Shown here one piece after another: positions 9,709 through 19,636 of a stretch of 57,868 nucleotides of DNA. Where the stretch lies: positions 1 to 57,868 of the forward strand of contig JAIORE010000113.1 of the NCBI GenBank assembly GCA_021108315.1, in the 5' to 3' direction. Origin of the DNA: Candidatus Cloacimonadota bacterium. GTDB taxonomy: Bacteria > Cloacimonadota > Cloacimonadia > Cloacimonadales > TCS61. The translations under genes were made by a program, and so were the position numbers. Position 1 is the first letter of the stretch, and every line of letters begins with the position of its first letter. The notes beneath the pieces were generated by a model that made no database searches, was not told the DNA's origin, and saw only the letters and a list, made by a program, of their open reading frames with translations.

Positions 9709-11643
9709 CTAAAACTCACTATTTTTCAGTAAAATATCTGTAAGATAATTTAGATTATTATAATCTTCATTATTACTTGTGGATTCTTTCAACATTATTA
9801 AGCCAGATTCTATAAATTGTTTGTACCATAATTTCCCATCTTTTCGGGACAATTTTCCATAAGCACCCAAAGCTTGTAATAATCTCTGTACAGCAGATGC
9901 AATTAAAACCTTTTTAGTAGGAATCCATCCTTTGAGTTTGCGAATTTCTTCTACATAAATATTCCATAAATATTCTCGAGTATCTGATTTTGAACAAAGA
10001 TACGGATCATACAAAAGTGAAGCAACATCATAAACGGAAACACCCATTCGCATTCCCTGAAAATCTATAAAATATGGCAATCCATTTTTTATCATTATGT
10101 TTGCACTCTGAAAGTCTCTATGCAAAATAGTTTGCGGGCATTTATGCAATAGATTTTGTCCTTTGATGCATTCATCATTAATATTATCTGTCCATAGCTC
10201 TGATGATTGAAAAACTGGTTCTAACAACATTTCCCTAAAATAATTTCGTTCCCATTTATAAAGTTTTTCATTAAACGATTCTTGTAGAGGAATTGAACGT
10301 TTGGAATACTCTCTTTTTCCAAAAGTGTGAAGCTTAGCAATCATCTTGATAGATTCCACAAGGATTTCCACTTTTTCTTTATTATCCTCAATTTCGAATA
10401 ACCTTACATCACCAAGATCTTCCAATAGAATCTCTTTACTATCAACGAGATGTATCAGAATTTTTGGAACTCGAATCCCAATTCGTTCCAAGAAGAAAGC
10501 GTTGGTAACAAAACTATGATTTTCTGCTTTTTTAGAAGAATATTTCATCCAAATATAAGATTTGTTTTCTGATACAATCATTCTTCTATAAATTCGATCG
10601 CTTCCTTGCTCTGATAGAGGTTTAAGTATAATTTCAGCTAGATTTTTTCCGATTGTTTTTATAATACGTTCATCAGGAATTGGTGAATCAGTATTTACAC
10701 AAGTATAATTCTTAGTGGATTCAATTACTCCAGTAGAAAATATTGATTTTTCTTGGATATTAGCATTATCCCAAATAATGCAATCGTGTAGTGATGAACC
10801 TGTTCTAATCTTTATATTTTCACCAATTCCGATAGCACCAGTTATTGAAACACCACTTTCGATAAGCTTTGCTGTTCTTTCTTTTTGAATAGAAATTGCT
10901 TTTTTCATACAAGGTTGCTTTTCCCAATTTGCTTGTTTAACTTCCCAATGTGCTTCAATATAAGTATTTACAGAACCAAGATCATCCCAGTAATATTTTT
11001 GACTTGCAACTAATCCAAAAATCTCTTCTCCTGATTTTATAGCGTCTTGCATCGCGTGAATAATATCAGGAGCTTCATCATCTCGCAAAAATTCCAGTAA
11101 CCTTTTCTCAAAAATATAAATCCCGGAATATGTATAATATTTATCATTACTTTTTTCTCGGAACAATAGAATATTGTTGTTTTTATCTAATTTTACAGTA
11201 CAAGGACCTTGATTTGGTATCAAGAGAATTGTTGCTATTTTTTTATTTTTTTTGTGGAATTTTATTAGCTCATTTAAAGGAAAATTTGTTATGATATCTA
11301 CGTTGTGAACAAGAATAGTATTAGTTGAATGTATTGATTCCAATCCTTTACGAAGTCCTCCTCCAGTATTGAGTAATTTCTCTTCACGAGAGATAAAAAT
11401 AGGAAGGTCTACTATCTTTTTTAATCTTTCTATTTCTGATTCAATCTGTTCAAAAAGATAATTTGTATTTATTATGATGTTTGGGACATTGGAATTTGAC
11501 AAACTTTGAACCGCATTTTCCAATAGTGATATTCCACATATTGGAACTAATGCTTTGGGTTTGTTTAGTGTATAGGGTCGTAACCTCGTTCCTTCTCCAG
11601 CAGCGAGGATAAATCCAGTTATTGGATGGTTATTTGGTTTCAT
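9709..11643 (-). CDS. Nucleotidyltransferase-kinase fusion (MurU-like + AmgK-like)
   Basis: 644 residues joining two enzymes. Residues about 8-235 are a sugar-1-phosphate nucleotidyltransferase: LAAGEGTRLRPYTLNKPK (13-30), N-V-D at 114-116 and DDLGSVNTYIEAHW (220-233). Residues 260-305 look like a short left-handed beta-helix (SGVSITGAIGIGENI, IRTGSSLHDCIIWDNANI). Residues about 335-640 are an aminoglycoside-phosphotransferase-fold kinase: LEDLGD, catalytic H508-R-D510-F-Q-S-A-N515, and D527 in IDFQ, then YDVASLLYDPY. In Pseudomonas, separate AmgK and MurU phosphorylate and uridylylate MurNAc/GlcNAc during peptidoglycan recycling. Here both steps would be in one chain, uridylyltransferase first. 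Sugar specificity is inferred; another hexose is possible. Confidence 0.82.
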   Translation of the reverse strand: MKPNNHPITGFILAAGEGTRLRPYTLNKPKALVPICGISLLENAVQSLSNSNVPNIIINTNYLFEQIESEIERLKKIVDLPIFISREEKLLNTGGGLRKGLESIHSTNTILVHNVDIITNFPLNELIKFHKKNKKIATILLIPNQGPCTVKLDKNNNILLFREKSNDKYYTYSGIYIFEKRLLEFLRDDEAPDIIHAMQDAIKSGEEIFGLVASQKYYWDDLGSVNTYIEAHWEVKQANWEKQPCMKKAISIQKERTAKLIESGVSITGAIGIGENIKIRTGSSLHDCIIWDNANIQEKSIFSTGVIESTKNYTCVNTDSPIPDERIIKTIGKNLAEIILKPLSEQGSDRIYRRMIVSENKSYIWMKYSSKKAENHSFVTNAFFLERIGIRVPKILIHLVDSKEILLEDLGDVRLFEIEDNKEKVEILVESIKMIAKLHTFGKREYSKRSIPLQESFNEKLYKWERNYFREMLLEPVFQSSELWTDNINDECIKGQNLLHKCPQTILHRDFQSANIMIKNGLPYFIDFQGMRMGVSVYDVASLLYDPYLCSKSDTREYLWNIYVEEIRKLKGWIPTKKVLIASAVQRLLQALGAYGKLSRKDGKLWYKQFIESGLIMLKESTSNNEDYNNLNYLTDILLKNSEF

Positions 11644-11732
11644 AATTTTAATCAGATATACAGTAAACTTCTTTTATTATTTGCTTTTAATCTCTTTTGC
11701 ATCTGTTTCTTTTCTCAAATTTCCAAAATCAA

Positions 11733-14714
11733 TTACTTCAACAAAATCATTCGTTTAACTTTTGAATATCCATTCGTTTTGATCCGATACAGATATACAC
11801 CGCTGGGAACACTCTTTTTATTCAGGTTTTTCCCATTCCAAACAAATTCATTTATACCCACTTTCACATTTTGTGAACACTCTTTGTGACTAAAAACTTT
11901 CTGCCCTTTGATATTATAGATCGATATTTCATAACCCACTGGTTTTACTAATTCAAAAGAAATTGTTGTACTTGGATTGAATGGATTAGGATAATTTCTT
12001 AGAAAAAAGATAGTTGAAGAACTGATATTTGATTCTGTTATATTCACTTGCTCTCCCCAATAATGAAATCCGATATCAACGAAATCATCATCACAAACCA
12101 GATCAGTTCTTGTTGTATGGTTCATCAAATTATAATCATTTGGAAATCCTGAACCAGCATCGACACAAGGACTCTGAACATCTTGACCAGCTGCTATTTG
12201 CGAAAGGTAAAAATCTCCATCCATTGTTGAAACAAATAAAGGTTCTTCCGTAATATTGTAAAACTCATCACAAGCTGTTCCATTATTATTAGTTCCCCAA
12301 GAAACATCCCCTACTCCTTCTGGACAATTTAAATAATTCTGGTTATGCCCCCAAACATTATTATTTTCAATTTGTAAATCCGGTTCATTGGAATAACCAG
12401 AAATTCCAATATCAGAGTTTTCACTGATTATATTATTCCTCACAATTGTATTGCATCTAACTCTGATTCCACTAGAACTTGGAGCATTATTATTGAAAAC
12501 AGTATTATTCTCTATTATTGTGTGATAATCCCAAGTAGAATAATTGAAAACATCCACACCACTTGGAGAATGAGAAGACATATTTTGTTTAATCAGGTTA
12601 TTTCTCAAAATGCAGTTTGAATTATTTATAGATACTCCTCCTGCCCGAGCCATTGATTCAATCTCGTCTGTATATGAAATATTTTGAAAAATTTTATTTC
12701 CGAAAACAAATGGACTTCCTCCCGAAATAAAAATACCTCCACCGGATATCCAATGTGGATACATAGCAGGCACTAATGTGTTATTTTTAATGACATTATT
12801 TATAATTTTAGAATCACTATCCAATAATGAAATTCCTCCATTATTATTTTTAATTATGCAGTTGAAAATTGTTGGAGAAGCATTTTCACAAATAATCCCC
12901 CGATTAAATCCATTTTTAATCGTTATTCCTTCAATATGATCTGAATTTGTTTGATTTGAATTTTCAAAACGAAATCCTGCTCCTGCTCCCTCACAATCAA
13001 TAATACAATTTTCAGGACCGCTTACAGATCTAATAATCAAGTGTTTTTCATTTCCATCCCAATTTAAATTCTGGTTCCAATTTCCGGAATATAATCCATC
13101 TGCAATAAGAATTGTATTTCCATCAACTGCCAATAAGATTGCTTCTAAAATGGTTTCGAAATTACCGCTTCCGTTTACATTAACATAAATTGTATCTTGC
13201 AAAATATGATACATTCCACTGGTAATAATACTCGGTTCAAATCCATCTTTATAAGCTCGAGCCTTTAACATACTTGTTTCTTGAATCATAACAGGTTGCT
13301 GATATTGAATTGAATTTTCATCCGGAACGCTACCATCAAGGGAATAATAAATATTTACATTCTCAGTTTCTGTACTTATTGAAACCGAAACAGAACTATT
13401 AAATGAACCGGATTGCGGATCAAAACTCAAAGGTAAAACAAAAATCACTTCCCCCTGATATTCATAAGCACCAATATCAATTCTTCCGTTAATAATTCTG
13501 GGATTCCCGACAAAATCAAAATCCGGTAAGAAAAACCCTGTGGTATCAGGATTTCCGGCAACTATACAAGGAGAGATTTCTAATAGAGAATAAAGTGGTT
13601 CAGTTTCATTTGAAAATGAGGGATTTTCATCAATATTTTGTTCATAAATTCCATTAAAAACATAATATCCTCCATTTCCAAATGATTCAATTCCTCCCAT
13701 AATATTGCAATATGAAAAACTTGGAACAATATCATTATGAAGTTGAAAAATATGTATTTGATCACCCGATACTTCTGCTGAATTATTCCAGACAATATTA
13801 TTTTCAAAATCAGTGTAAACATCTCCACAATAGATTCCACCACCATAATCCGCTTGATTGCCGCATATTGTATTATTAATAATACTTCCTGTACATTCAG
13901 AAGATAAATATATTGCTCCCCCCTTACGAGCTTGATTATTTATGATGAGATTGTTTACTATGATAGGATCGGTATAAAAAGCAAATTTTAGAGCTCCTCC
14001 AGATTGACTAAAATTATTATAGAATAAATTATTTATTATCATTGGATTGCTATTTCCTGAACAGTATAAACCAGCACAATCAATCCCATCTTCTTCCACA
14101 GTATAATTATTTGAAACAATATTGTTTGTAAACAAAATATTTGAAACACCAAAACACAAACTATTAAGATTGTTTGAAATAATATTATCAGAAATAACAA
14201 TGTGGGAAGCACCTCCATAAATCGCTCCTCCGTAATCTGCAGCATTATTACATATTTTGCAATGTTTAATACTCAATTTAGAAAAATTTCTAACTTCAAA
14301 AGCTCCACCTGTTCCATCAGATTTTGCATATTCAATCTGGCAATATTCGAATTTTGAAGAATCATTTGTAGCAGGAGTTTGCTGAAATTCAAAGCTACCC
14401 CAGCTCCCTGCATTTGAACTATAATTTGAAAATCCGGTTGTATCATTAATGGTAAAATAGATTGAATCAACCTCTGTTCCTTCGGCAAGTATTTGTCCTT
14501 GTATTTGAAATTCATAGTGTCCTTGAAATTCGATAAAAACTCCTGGTTCTACTGTCAGAGATTCTCCATCTGGAATTTCAATTTCTCCGTCAATATAGTA
14601 TGGTGAATTTGTCAAAGTCCAAATGCCGGATACATCTCCGGCAGATATGTAAGTTTGTGCAGATAAAACAGAAATCAATAACAATAATAATAATTCAATA
14701 AATACAGTTTTCAT
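11733..14714 (-). CDS. Large secreted beta-helix protein with chitobiase-type Ig domain and sorting domain
   Basis: 993 residues with a signal peptide (IELLLLLLISVLSA, cleaved before QTY). Residues about 30-400 form right-handed beta-helix rungs with recurrent NN, GGAIY and ENNIVWNN motifs, ending in the family phrase NPRIINGRIDIGAYEYQG. Residues about 420-505 (FDPQSGSFNSSVSVSIS, IYYSLDGSVP, ARAYKDGFEPS) match the chitobiase/hexosaminidase C-terminal Ig-like domain. A second beta-helix starts with the typical ILEAILLAVDGNTILIADGLY and runs to about 890. The end (NYPNPFNPSTTISF, IYNIKGQKVF, VPSGVYLYRI) is the type IX sorting domain. GGGGGAA precedes the ATG. It is probably an outer-surface or released protein acting on or binding polysaccharide, with no visible catalytic motif. 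Confidence 0.85.
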   Translation of the reverse strand: MKTVFIELLLLLLISVLSAQTYISAGDVSGIWTLTNSPYYIDGEIEIPDGESLTVEPGVFIEFQGHYEFQIQGQILAEGTEVDSIYFTINDTTGFSNYSSNAGSWGSFEFQQTPATNDSSKFEYCQIEYAKSDGTGGAFEVRNFSKLSIKHCKICNNAADYGGAIYGGASHIVISDNIISNNLNSLCFGVSNILFTNNIVSNNYTVEEDGIDCAGLYCSGNSNPMIINNLFYNNFSQSGGALKFAFYTDPIIVNNLIINNQARKGGAIYLSSECTGSIINNTICGNQADYGGGIYCGDVYTDFENNIVWNNSAEVSGDQIHIFQLHNDIVPSFSYCNIMGGIESFGNGGYYVFNGIYEQNIDENPSFSNETEPLYSLLEISPCIVAGNPDTTGFFLPDFDFVGNPRIINGRIDIGAYEYQGEVIFVLPLSFDPQSGSFNSSVSVSISTETENVNIYYSLDGSVPDENSIQYQQPVMIQETSMLKARAYKDGFEPSIITSGMYHILQDTIYVNVNGSGNFETILEAILLAVDGNTILIADGLYSGNWNQNLNWDGNEKHLIIRSVSGPENCIIDCEGAGAGFRFENSNQTNSDHIEGITIKNGFNRGIICENASPTIFNCIIKNNNGGISLLDSDSKIINNVIKNNTLVPAMYPHWISGGGIFISGGSPFVFGNKIFQNISYTDEIESMARAGGVSINNSNCILRNNLIKQNMSSHSPSGVDVFNYSTWDYHTIIENNTVFNNNAPSSSGIRVRCNTIVRNNIISENSDIGISGYSNEPDLQIENNNVWGHNQNYLNCPEGVGDVSWGTNNNGTACDEFYNITEEPLFVSTMDGDFYLSQIAAGQDVQSPCVDAGSGFPNDYNLMNHTTRTDLVCDDDFVDIGFHYWGEQVNITESNISSSTIFFLRNYPNPFNPSTTISFELVKPVGYEISIYNIKGQKVFSHKECSQNVKVGINEFVWNGKNLNKKSVPSGVYLYRIKTNGYSKVKRMILLK

Positions 14715-14970
14715 TATTCCCCCAAATGTTTTTGTGAATAATTAAAGATTTTTTGATCAATTATTTATTTTTTAATGCAACCTGTATTCCGTTTGTAATG
14801 TTTTTGTTTATCAATCTGTAGATATTGCTTTTAAGGAAATTGTTGTGATGTTTCTTGCTTACTAAACAAATGTTTATCAATTTAATGAGAATAAAATTAC
14901 ACAATGAGTGATTATTTACACAAATTGAGATTTTTATATTGTCTTTTTGAGTTAGTTTGAAAATTCAAGA

Positions 14971-15996
14971 TTATACATTTTTTCTCTCAATCTCTAACTT
15001 CACCCCTTCTCCGCAATTTCTACAAAGTGGAATAGCACTTCGCTCTTTTAATATTTGTTTTCTAACTTTGTTAAATTTTTCATTTTTCCAGATTTTTATT
15101 AAAGATTCATCATTAATATTCCCTACCGAAAATTCAATATCTTTATCAAAGCAACAAATAGACATTTCACCATTCCAATTTACCACCGGCTTAGTCCAAA
15201 TTCTATAACATCTATTCTTCACTCCAAACTTCAATTCAAAGTTATCTCCCTCTATTTTATATCTTCTGAATTTAGGGTTTATTGGTAAAAATTCTTTAAT
15301 ATCACTTTTTTGGTAAATTTGTACTGTTTTGAAAATTACATTATCAACTCCAGTTTCTTTTGCAATTTTTTTAATCTCCTCAAGTTCGTGTTCATTATGT
15401 TTCATTACCAAGAATTGCCAATTTATAAAAGGAGTGATACTTTTGAGTTTTCTTTTGGCTACAACGATCTTCTTCACATTTGAAATCACGGTTTCCAAAT
15501 CACCATTAACTCTATATTTATTATAAGTTTCCTGCGTTGCTCCGTCTATTGAAATAATTAGAGAATCCAAACCGGATTTTACCAATTCTTCTGCATCAGG
15601 CATTATATTTGCATTTGTGGAAACCAAAGAGAAAAGTTTGTGATCAGAGGCATATCGTACCATTTCCAGAAAATCTTTATTCAAGAATGGCTCACCTTGA
15701 TTCCATAAAACCAGTAAAGAAGTTTTATCTTTGCTTTCATCAATAACTTTTTTAAAAACAGACAAGCTCATGTACCCTTTTGCTCTCTTTAAAGTGCCAT
15801 TTCCACTGGGACACAAAGGACACTTCAAATTACAAATATCAGTTGGTTCAATAAATAAGATTGGAGGATAGCCCCAAACTATCACTTTTCGGAAAATTAG
15901 TGAAAACAGATAAGCGGAAAATGCTATTAGTGTATTCCAGAATCGTTTGAAAGTGATTACTTTTTTGATAAAATATATATTTTGCTTAAGAAACAT
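14971..15996 (-). CDS. Radical SAM/SPASM domain protein
   Basis: 341 residues. The radical SAM cluster motif is C55-N-L-K-C59-P-L-C62, preceded by FIEPTDI, with the WNQGEPFLN strand that holds the S-adenosylmethionine glycine motif. The C-terminal half has a SPASM-type extra cluster region: CYRIW, WNGEMSICCFD and CRNCGEG, giving enough cysteines for an auxiliary 4Fe-4S cluster. Proteins of this type mature peptides or modify small molecules, and many sit in envelope or polysaccharide loci. No precursor peptide is visible next to it. Residues 1-43 are hydrophobic and basic, suggesting membrane association. GGAG precedes the ATG. The substrate is unknown. Confidence 0.85.
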   Translation of the reverse strand: MFLKQNIYFIKKVITFKRFWNTLIAFSAYLFSLIFRKVIVWGYPPILFIEPTDICNLKCPLCPSGNGTLKRAKGYMSLSVFKKVIDESKDKTSLLVLWNQGEPFLNKDFLEMVRYASDHKLFSLVSTNANIMPDAEELVKSGLDSLIISIDGATQETYNKYRVNGDLETVISNVKKIVVAKRKLKSITPFINWQFLVMKHNEHELEEIKKIAKETGVDNVIFKTVQIYQKSDIKEFLPINPKFRRYKIEGDNFELKFGVKNRCYRIWTKPVVNWNGEMSICCFDKDIEFSVGNINDESLIKIWKNEKFNKVRKQILKERSAIPLCRNCGEGVKLEIERKNV

Positions 15997-16040
15997 CGAA
16001 ACTCCAGTAAACTGAATTAGAAATTAGAAACGAAAGAGAA

Positions 16041-16098
16041 GTTGAAAGGTTAATGGTAAAAGGCGAAAGCATCTACCTTCTCCTCTTAACCTTTCAAC
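16041..16098. repeat. Intergenic inverted repeat
   Basis: GTTGAAAGGTTAA at 16041-16053 is repeated as its exact reverse complement at 16086-16098, separated by 32 bases. The spacer contains further purine-rich text whose partial complement (CTTTTACCTTTTCCC) follows the right arm. It sits between the radical SAM gene and the DUF3267 gene on the minus strand. It could act as an RNA hairpin, but there is no clean T-run, so I list it as a repeat. Confidence 0.5.
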
Positions 16099-16114
16099 TT
16101 TTATCTTTTTACTT

Positions 16115-16672
16115 TTACCTTTTCCCTATCTCCTCGCTCCTCTCAATAACTATACAACCAATTTTATTAGGATGATCAGCAATCCAAAACTCTTTTTTTA
16201 TATTACGAAGAAGCCAGATCATATAAAAATCTCCACCGGCTGCTAAGATAAATATCAAACCGAAGAATAATATAAAAGAATCTTGTAAAATGTAGCCTAA
16301 TATAACAGGCAAAATTCCTAAAATAATCCCTGGCATTGCAGTTCCAAAAATGTAATGATTTACCTTTAATACTTCTTTACAATGAGCATAAGGAGTTACA
16401 AATTTCCATATTATTCCAAACTTTATTGATTTGAATCCATGTTTACAATGCAATGACCAAGTTATCCCATGAATTAGTTCGTGGAGAATAATTGCTATTA
16501 AAAAATAAACTAGAAATACTAAATCTAATTTTAAAAACCCTTGTAAAATTTTCTCTTTACCATAGATAAATAAAAACGGTAAATAAAAAACAACTAAAAA
16601 TGGCATAACAATTACCAACGCCATCACATTAGCTTTTAATGGTGAAATGGTAATTTCTTGTATCTCTTTCAT
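16115..16672 (-). CDS. DUF3267 putative membrane zincin peptidase
   Basis: The ATG at 16672 is preferred over the one at 16696 because AAAGGA lies six bases before it. About 185 residues with four or five transmembrane segments. The second membrane helix ends in the metalloprotease motif H64-E-L-I-H68-G, which is the hallmark of DUF3267 (putative zincin). A conserved-looking FKSIKFGIIW plus TPYAHCKEVLKV follows, as in the family. Such proteins are integral membrane proteins whose proteolytic activity is presumed rather than shown. The gene stands alone between repeats. Confidence 0.75.
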   Translation of the reverse strand: MKEIQEITISPLKANVMALVIVMPFLVVFYLPFLFIYGKEKILQGFLKLDLVFLVYFLIAIILHELIHGITWSLHCKHGFKSIKFGIIWKFVTPYAHCKEVLKVNHYIFGTAMPGIILGILPVILGYILQDSFILFFGLIFILAAGGDFYMIWLLRNIKKEFWIADHPNKIGCIVIERSEEIGKR

Positions 16673-16836
16673 TGATCCTTTTTGGTAGATATACATTCCA
16701 ATGCTGTGTTTAGTAGCAATTTTGAAAAATTGTTCTACATTGTGATTTAATTTATTCTATTACCTTTCCGAAGCTTTTATCAGAAATATTCTTTCATTAA
16801 AGATTCGAAAAGTTTTATATATAATACTTCTTTTTT

Positions 16837-16865
16837 AACCTTCCGAATTTTCATACATTAGAAAA
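16837..16865. repeat. 29-bp intergenic repeat, copy 1
   Basis: AACCTTCCGAATTTTCATAC and the nine following bases recur in inverted orientation at 23809-23837 with two mismatches over 29 bp. Both copies lie in non-coding DNA near gene ends. The stretch from 16673 to 16960 otherwise holds only AT-rich DNA without a recognisable gene. Confidence 0.55.
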
Positions 16866-16960
16866 ACATGAAAGAAAAGCTGTTCCAACCTAAAATTCAA
16901 CACAGTTGAATTACTCCAAAATCAAAAATATGCAATTAGGGATAATTGCTCTACATTTTA

Positions 16961-19438
16961 CTATTTCAAAAGTAACATTTTCTTAGTTCTCTCAAAATTA
17001 TCGACTGTAAGTTTATAGAAAAATACTCCGGAAGCTACAGGATTATCATTTTGATCCCTGCCATCCCAAACTACCGAATTCATTCCTAATTCGTAATTCG
17101 TAATTCGTAATTCTCTTATCTTCTGTCCTTTGATATTAAAGATTTCAATTCGTGCAAATTTATGTAAATTAGTGATTTCAAAAGATATTGTTGTTTCTGG
17201 ATTAAATGGATTCGGGTAATTTCCTAATAGTTTGATCGGGTTTTCAATAATATCATTAGTAGTTAAAGTAATTTCTCCATTCAAAGCAAAAATCTGAACA
17301 TCATCAATATTCCAACCACAATAAGTCCAACCTTCGTCTGTAGATCCCATTGTCCAACGTACAAAAACATTTGGTTGATTATTGGCTATTTCAGAAATAT
17401 CAAGATCAATTAAAGTCCACTCATTATCAGCAATTTCAGCTTCATTTCCCCAAACTGTTGTCCAATCAATACCATCATTACTCACTTTTACATAAGCATG
17501 ATCGTAAGTTGGTTGTTCTACCCCGAGCCATCTTTGGAATTTCAAATGGACATTATAAAGATTTGTACAATCGATCGGATTTGTAGTTAGATTTGTTTCA
17601 GATAAATTATTCGGATAATCACCATTAAGATTATACCCATAAACATTATCACCTGTAAATCCACTTGTCGGATCAGGGGAACCATGTTGACCACCTTCGC
17701 CGGTCGGTTGTCCAAAGCCCCAATCTCCTTCTGCAACCCAGCCGGGATTAGTATCAAAATTCCATTCATAGATCAATGAAGCTTCTCCAACATTTAAAAT
17801 AACATCACGATTTGTATCTCCGAGATGATCTGTCGTATTCACAAATTGAAGATTAGAAATATAAGCTCCTTCTGCGAGAATATTTGCATTTTCATTAATG
17901 GAAATTGTAACTTCGATAGTTTCATTCGATTGTAATACTCCATTGGAATTATTTGGAAGTGTAATCCAATTCATCTCTGGATTATAAGTAACTTCATAGT
18001 TTATTTCATAAGAACTTTTGTTTTCTAAAGTATAAGTTTTGTTTTCCGGATTGAATGGACCACCAACATCCCCATTAATATTGAAACTATCATTGGGAGT
18101 TACTTTTAATCCTGTTTTAACGGAAAGACCTTTCAAACAGAAGTTTGCTGTCCCATTCCACATATCATCCGTAAAACTATAACCATAAAGATCATTCCAA
18201 CTTGAATTATTTTGATAATAGCTTTCATCAGGATTCGCCGAAGATTCTACAATTGTGCGATAAGAAGCTCCTAAAAGTACAGGAACATCAGAAGTACGAT
18301 CTATAGGATAACCACCATCAGAAAGTAACAAATAGATATAAAAATCATCATTTTCGGTGATTGGAACTGTTGTATTCAAATCAATCGTATGAAAACCGGT
18401 AAACTCAATTGTTCCACTTATAGATGAGAACTCATTTTGCAATGTTCCATCAATGAAATCATCATAAATTATTATTTCAAAATCAACATCATCTGTAGCT
18501 GTAAAGAAATTCACACTGTTTAGAATCTCTCCTCCAACTCCAACGAATTTATTGAAAACAGCCACAGGTTCAGACATCGTATCTCGCCATCCGTGATAAT
18601 CATGATAATAGACATTGTCATAGGCAAATGGTTCTACATCTTGAAAAGAGATAGCTCCCATTTCCGGCTCTTGACAGGCATGTTTATCATAAAATGATAT
18701 CCAGAAATAGCCATCATAACCCCAATCTTCTCCCCAACTGTTTTTTACAAGCCATGCTCCGGGTTGAGGTGCTTGGGTTTCACGAAAATTGTCCCAGCCA
18801 ATCACTGAAATTGCATGATTTGGAAGCATATCACTCGAAGCAGGTTGATAATGTTCATATTCTCCATTCATAAAAGCATTATCATAGCACATGCATATTC
18901 CCAGAACACCTTCATCCATAATTTTATTTTTGATTGTGTCAATATTGCTAAGATCTTCTCCTGCAATAAACCACTCAATATTTCTTGGATAAAAATAATG
19001 GTAATCAGGATTAAATCTATCTGGAGGAGTATCATATGATTGCCCGTCAATATCACGAACAGCACCTTCACCACGGGAAAGATATGCAGAAGTCACACGA
19101 TAATCTCCCCCCATGTGAACTTCCAATCCTGCTCCATCCGGTGGTGTAATATCTTGATTAAAGTGCTGATTGAATCCGTTCCACCAATCCAGATGATATT
19201 CGGCTAAATTCGGTTCTCCTATTTCACCTGAACTTGTCCAAACATTGTTGATCATCAAGTTTCCTTCCATTGCAGCCATAGCACCATGGGTCCAGCAAGT
19301 TCCACCCAATTGATTTTTTACAGATGTTACAAAGTTCTCTCCATCAACATCACGGAGATCAAAAGTTGGAGGAGGATCAGCAAAGAGAAATGTTAGCAAT
19401 AAAGCAAATAAAACAAGTAATTGAATTGTCTTTTTCAT
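16961..19438 (-). CDS. Secreted papain-family (C1) cysteine protease with sorting domain
   Basis: 825 residues: signal peptide (LLVLFALLLTFLFA), then mature DPPPTFDLRD with no evident pro-region. The C1 peptidase catalytic set is complete: Q43 and C48 in NQLGGTCWTHG, H208 in PNHAISVIGWD, and N233 in WLVKNSWGEDWGYDGYFWIS. After the protease (about 22-275) comes a beta-sandwich, then a BACON-like module (about 455-550; EINYEVTYNPEMNWITLP), then a cleaved-adhesin/MAM-like jelly roll at about 555-715 (WNFDTNPGW, GWNIDDVQIFA). The C-terminus (GNYPNPFNPETTISF, NIKGQKIRELR, VASGVFFYKL) is a type IX sorting domain. It is presumably exported to degrade extracellular protein. A 7-bp tandem repeat lies inside the sorting domain (separate entry). 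Confidence 0.9.
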   Translation of the reverse strand: MKKTIQLLVLFALLLTFLFADPPPTFDLRDVDGENFVTSVKNQLGGTCWTHGAMAAMEGNLMINNVWTSSGEIGEPNLAEYHLDWWNGFNQHFNQDITPPDGAGLEVHMGGDYRVTSAYLSRGEGAVRDIDGQSYDTPPDRFNPDYHYFYPRNIEWFIAGEDLSNIDTIKNKIMDEGVLGICMCYDNAFMNGEYEHYQPASSDMLPNHAISVIGWDNFRETQAPQPGAWLVKNSWGEDWGYDGYFWISFYDKHACQEPEMGAISFQDVEPFAYDNVYYHDYHGWRDTMSEPVAVFNKFVGVGGEILNSVNFFTATDDVDFEIIIYDDFIDGTLQNEFSSISGTIEFTGFHTIDLNTTVPITENDDFYIYLLLSDGGYPIDRTSDVPVLLGASYRTIVESSANPDESYYQNNSSWNDLYGYSFTDDMWNGTANFCLKGLSVKTGLKVTPNDSFNINGDVGGPFNPENKTYTLENKSSYEINYEVTYNPEMNWITLPNNSNGVLQSNETIEVTISINENANILAEGAYISNLQFVNTTDHLGDTNRDVILNVGEASLIYEWNFDTNPGWVAEGDWGFGQPTGEGGQHGSPDPTSGFTGDNVYGYNLNGDYPNNLSETNLTTNPIDCTNLYNVHLKFQRWLGVEQPTYDHAYVKVSNDGIDWTTVWGNEAEIADNEWTLIDLDISEIANNQPNVFVRWTMGSTDEGWTYCGWNIDDVQIFALNGEITLTTNDIIENPIKLLGNYPNPFNPETTISFEITNLHKFARIEIFNIKGQKIRELRITNYELGMNSVVWDGRDQNDNPVASGVFFYKLTVDNFERTKKMLLLK
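17087..17113. repeat. 7-bp tandem repeat inside a coding sequence
   Basis: TAATTCG occurs three full times plus a partial fourth (TAATTC) in tandem. Because the unit is 7 bp, the minus-strand gene reads it successively in three frames and obtains ELRITNYELGM within the sorting domain, between the conserved NIKGQKI strand and SVVWDG. The other sorting domains of the window have a different, shorter stretch here. The unit resembles AATTCGT words common in this window's non-coding repeats. Confidence 0.7.
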
Positions 19439-19554
19439 AATTTACATCCTTAAAACATTAGTTATTTTTTATTAAAAGTTGCATATTTTAATAATGAATA
19501 TTTGTAAAGGTAATTTCTGTTTGCTAGTTTTTAAAGATGATTCCGGGGAAAAAT

Positions 19555-19607
19555 AAATAAAAAAACCTTCTGAAATCTTAATAAATATATTAAAAACCAG
19601 AAGGTTT
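19555..19607 (-). terminator. Probable rho-independent terminator of the Mrp gene
   Basis: The arms AAACCTTCTG (19563-19572) and CAGAAGGTTT (19598-19607) form a 10-bp stem with a 25-base AT-rich loop. Read on the minus strand the stem is followed by a T-rich run, as expected downstream of the Mrp gene that ends at 19637. The long loop makes it an imperfect terminator. Confidence 0.5.
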
Positions 19608-19636
19608 AAATAAAAATGCTGTGATTGTATTAAATT

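Noticed and set aside
9709..11643. Plain mannose-1-phosphate guanylyltransferase or aminoglycoside resistance gene
   Set aside because: Either label covers only half of the protein; the fusion and the IDFQ/YDVASLLYDPY kinase motif fit AmgK-type sugar kinases better.
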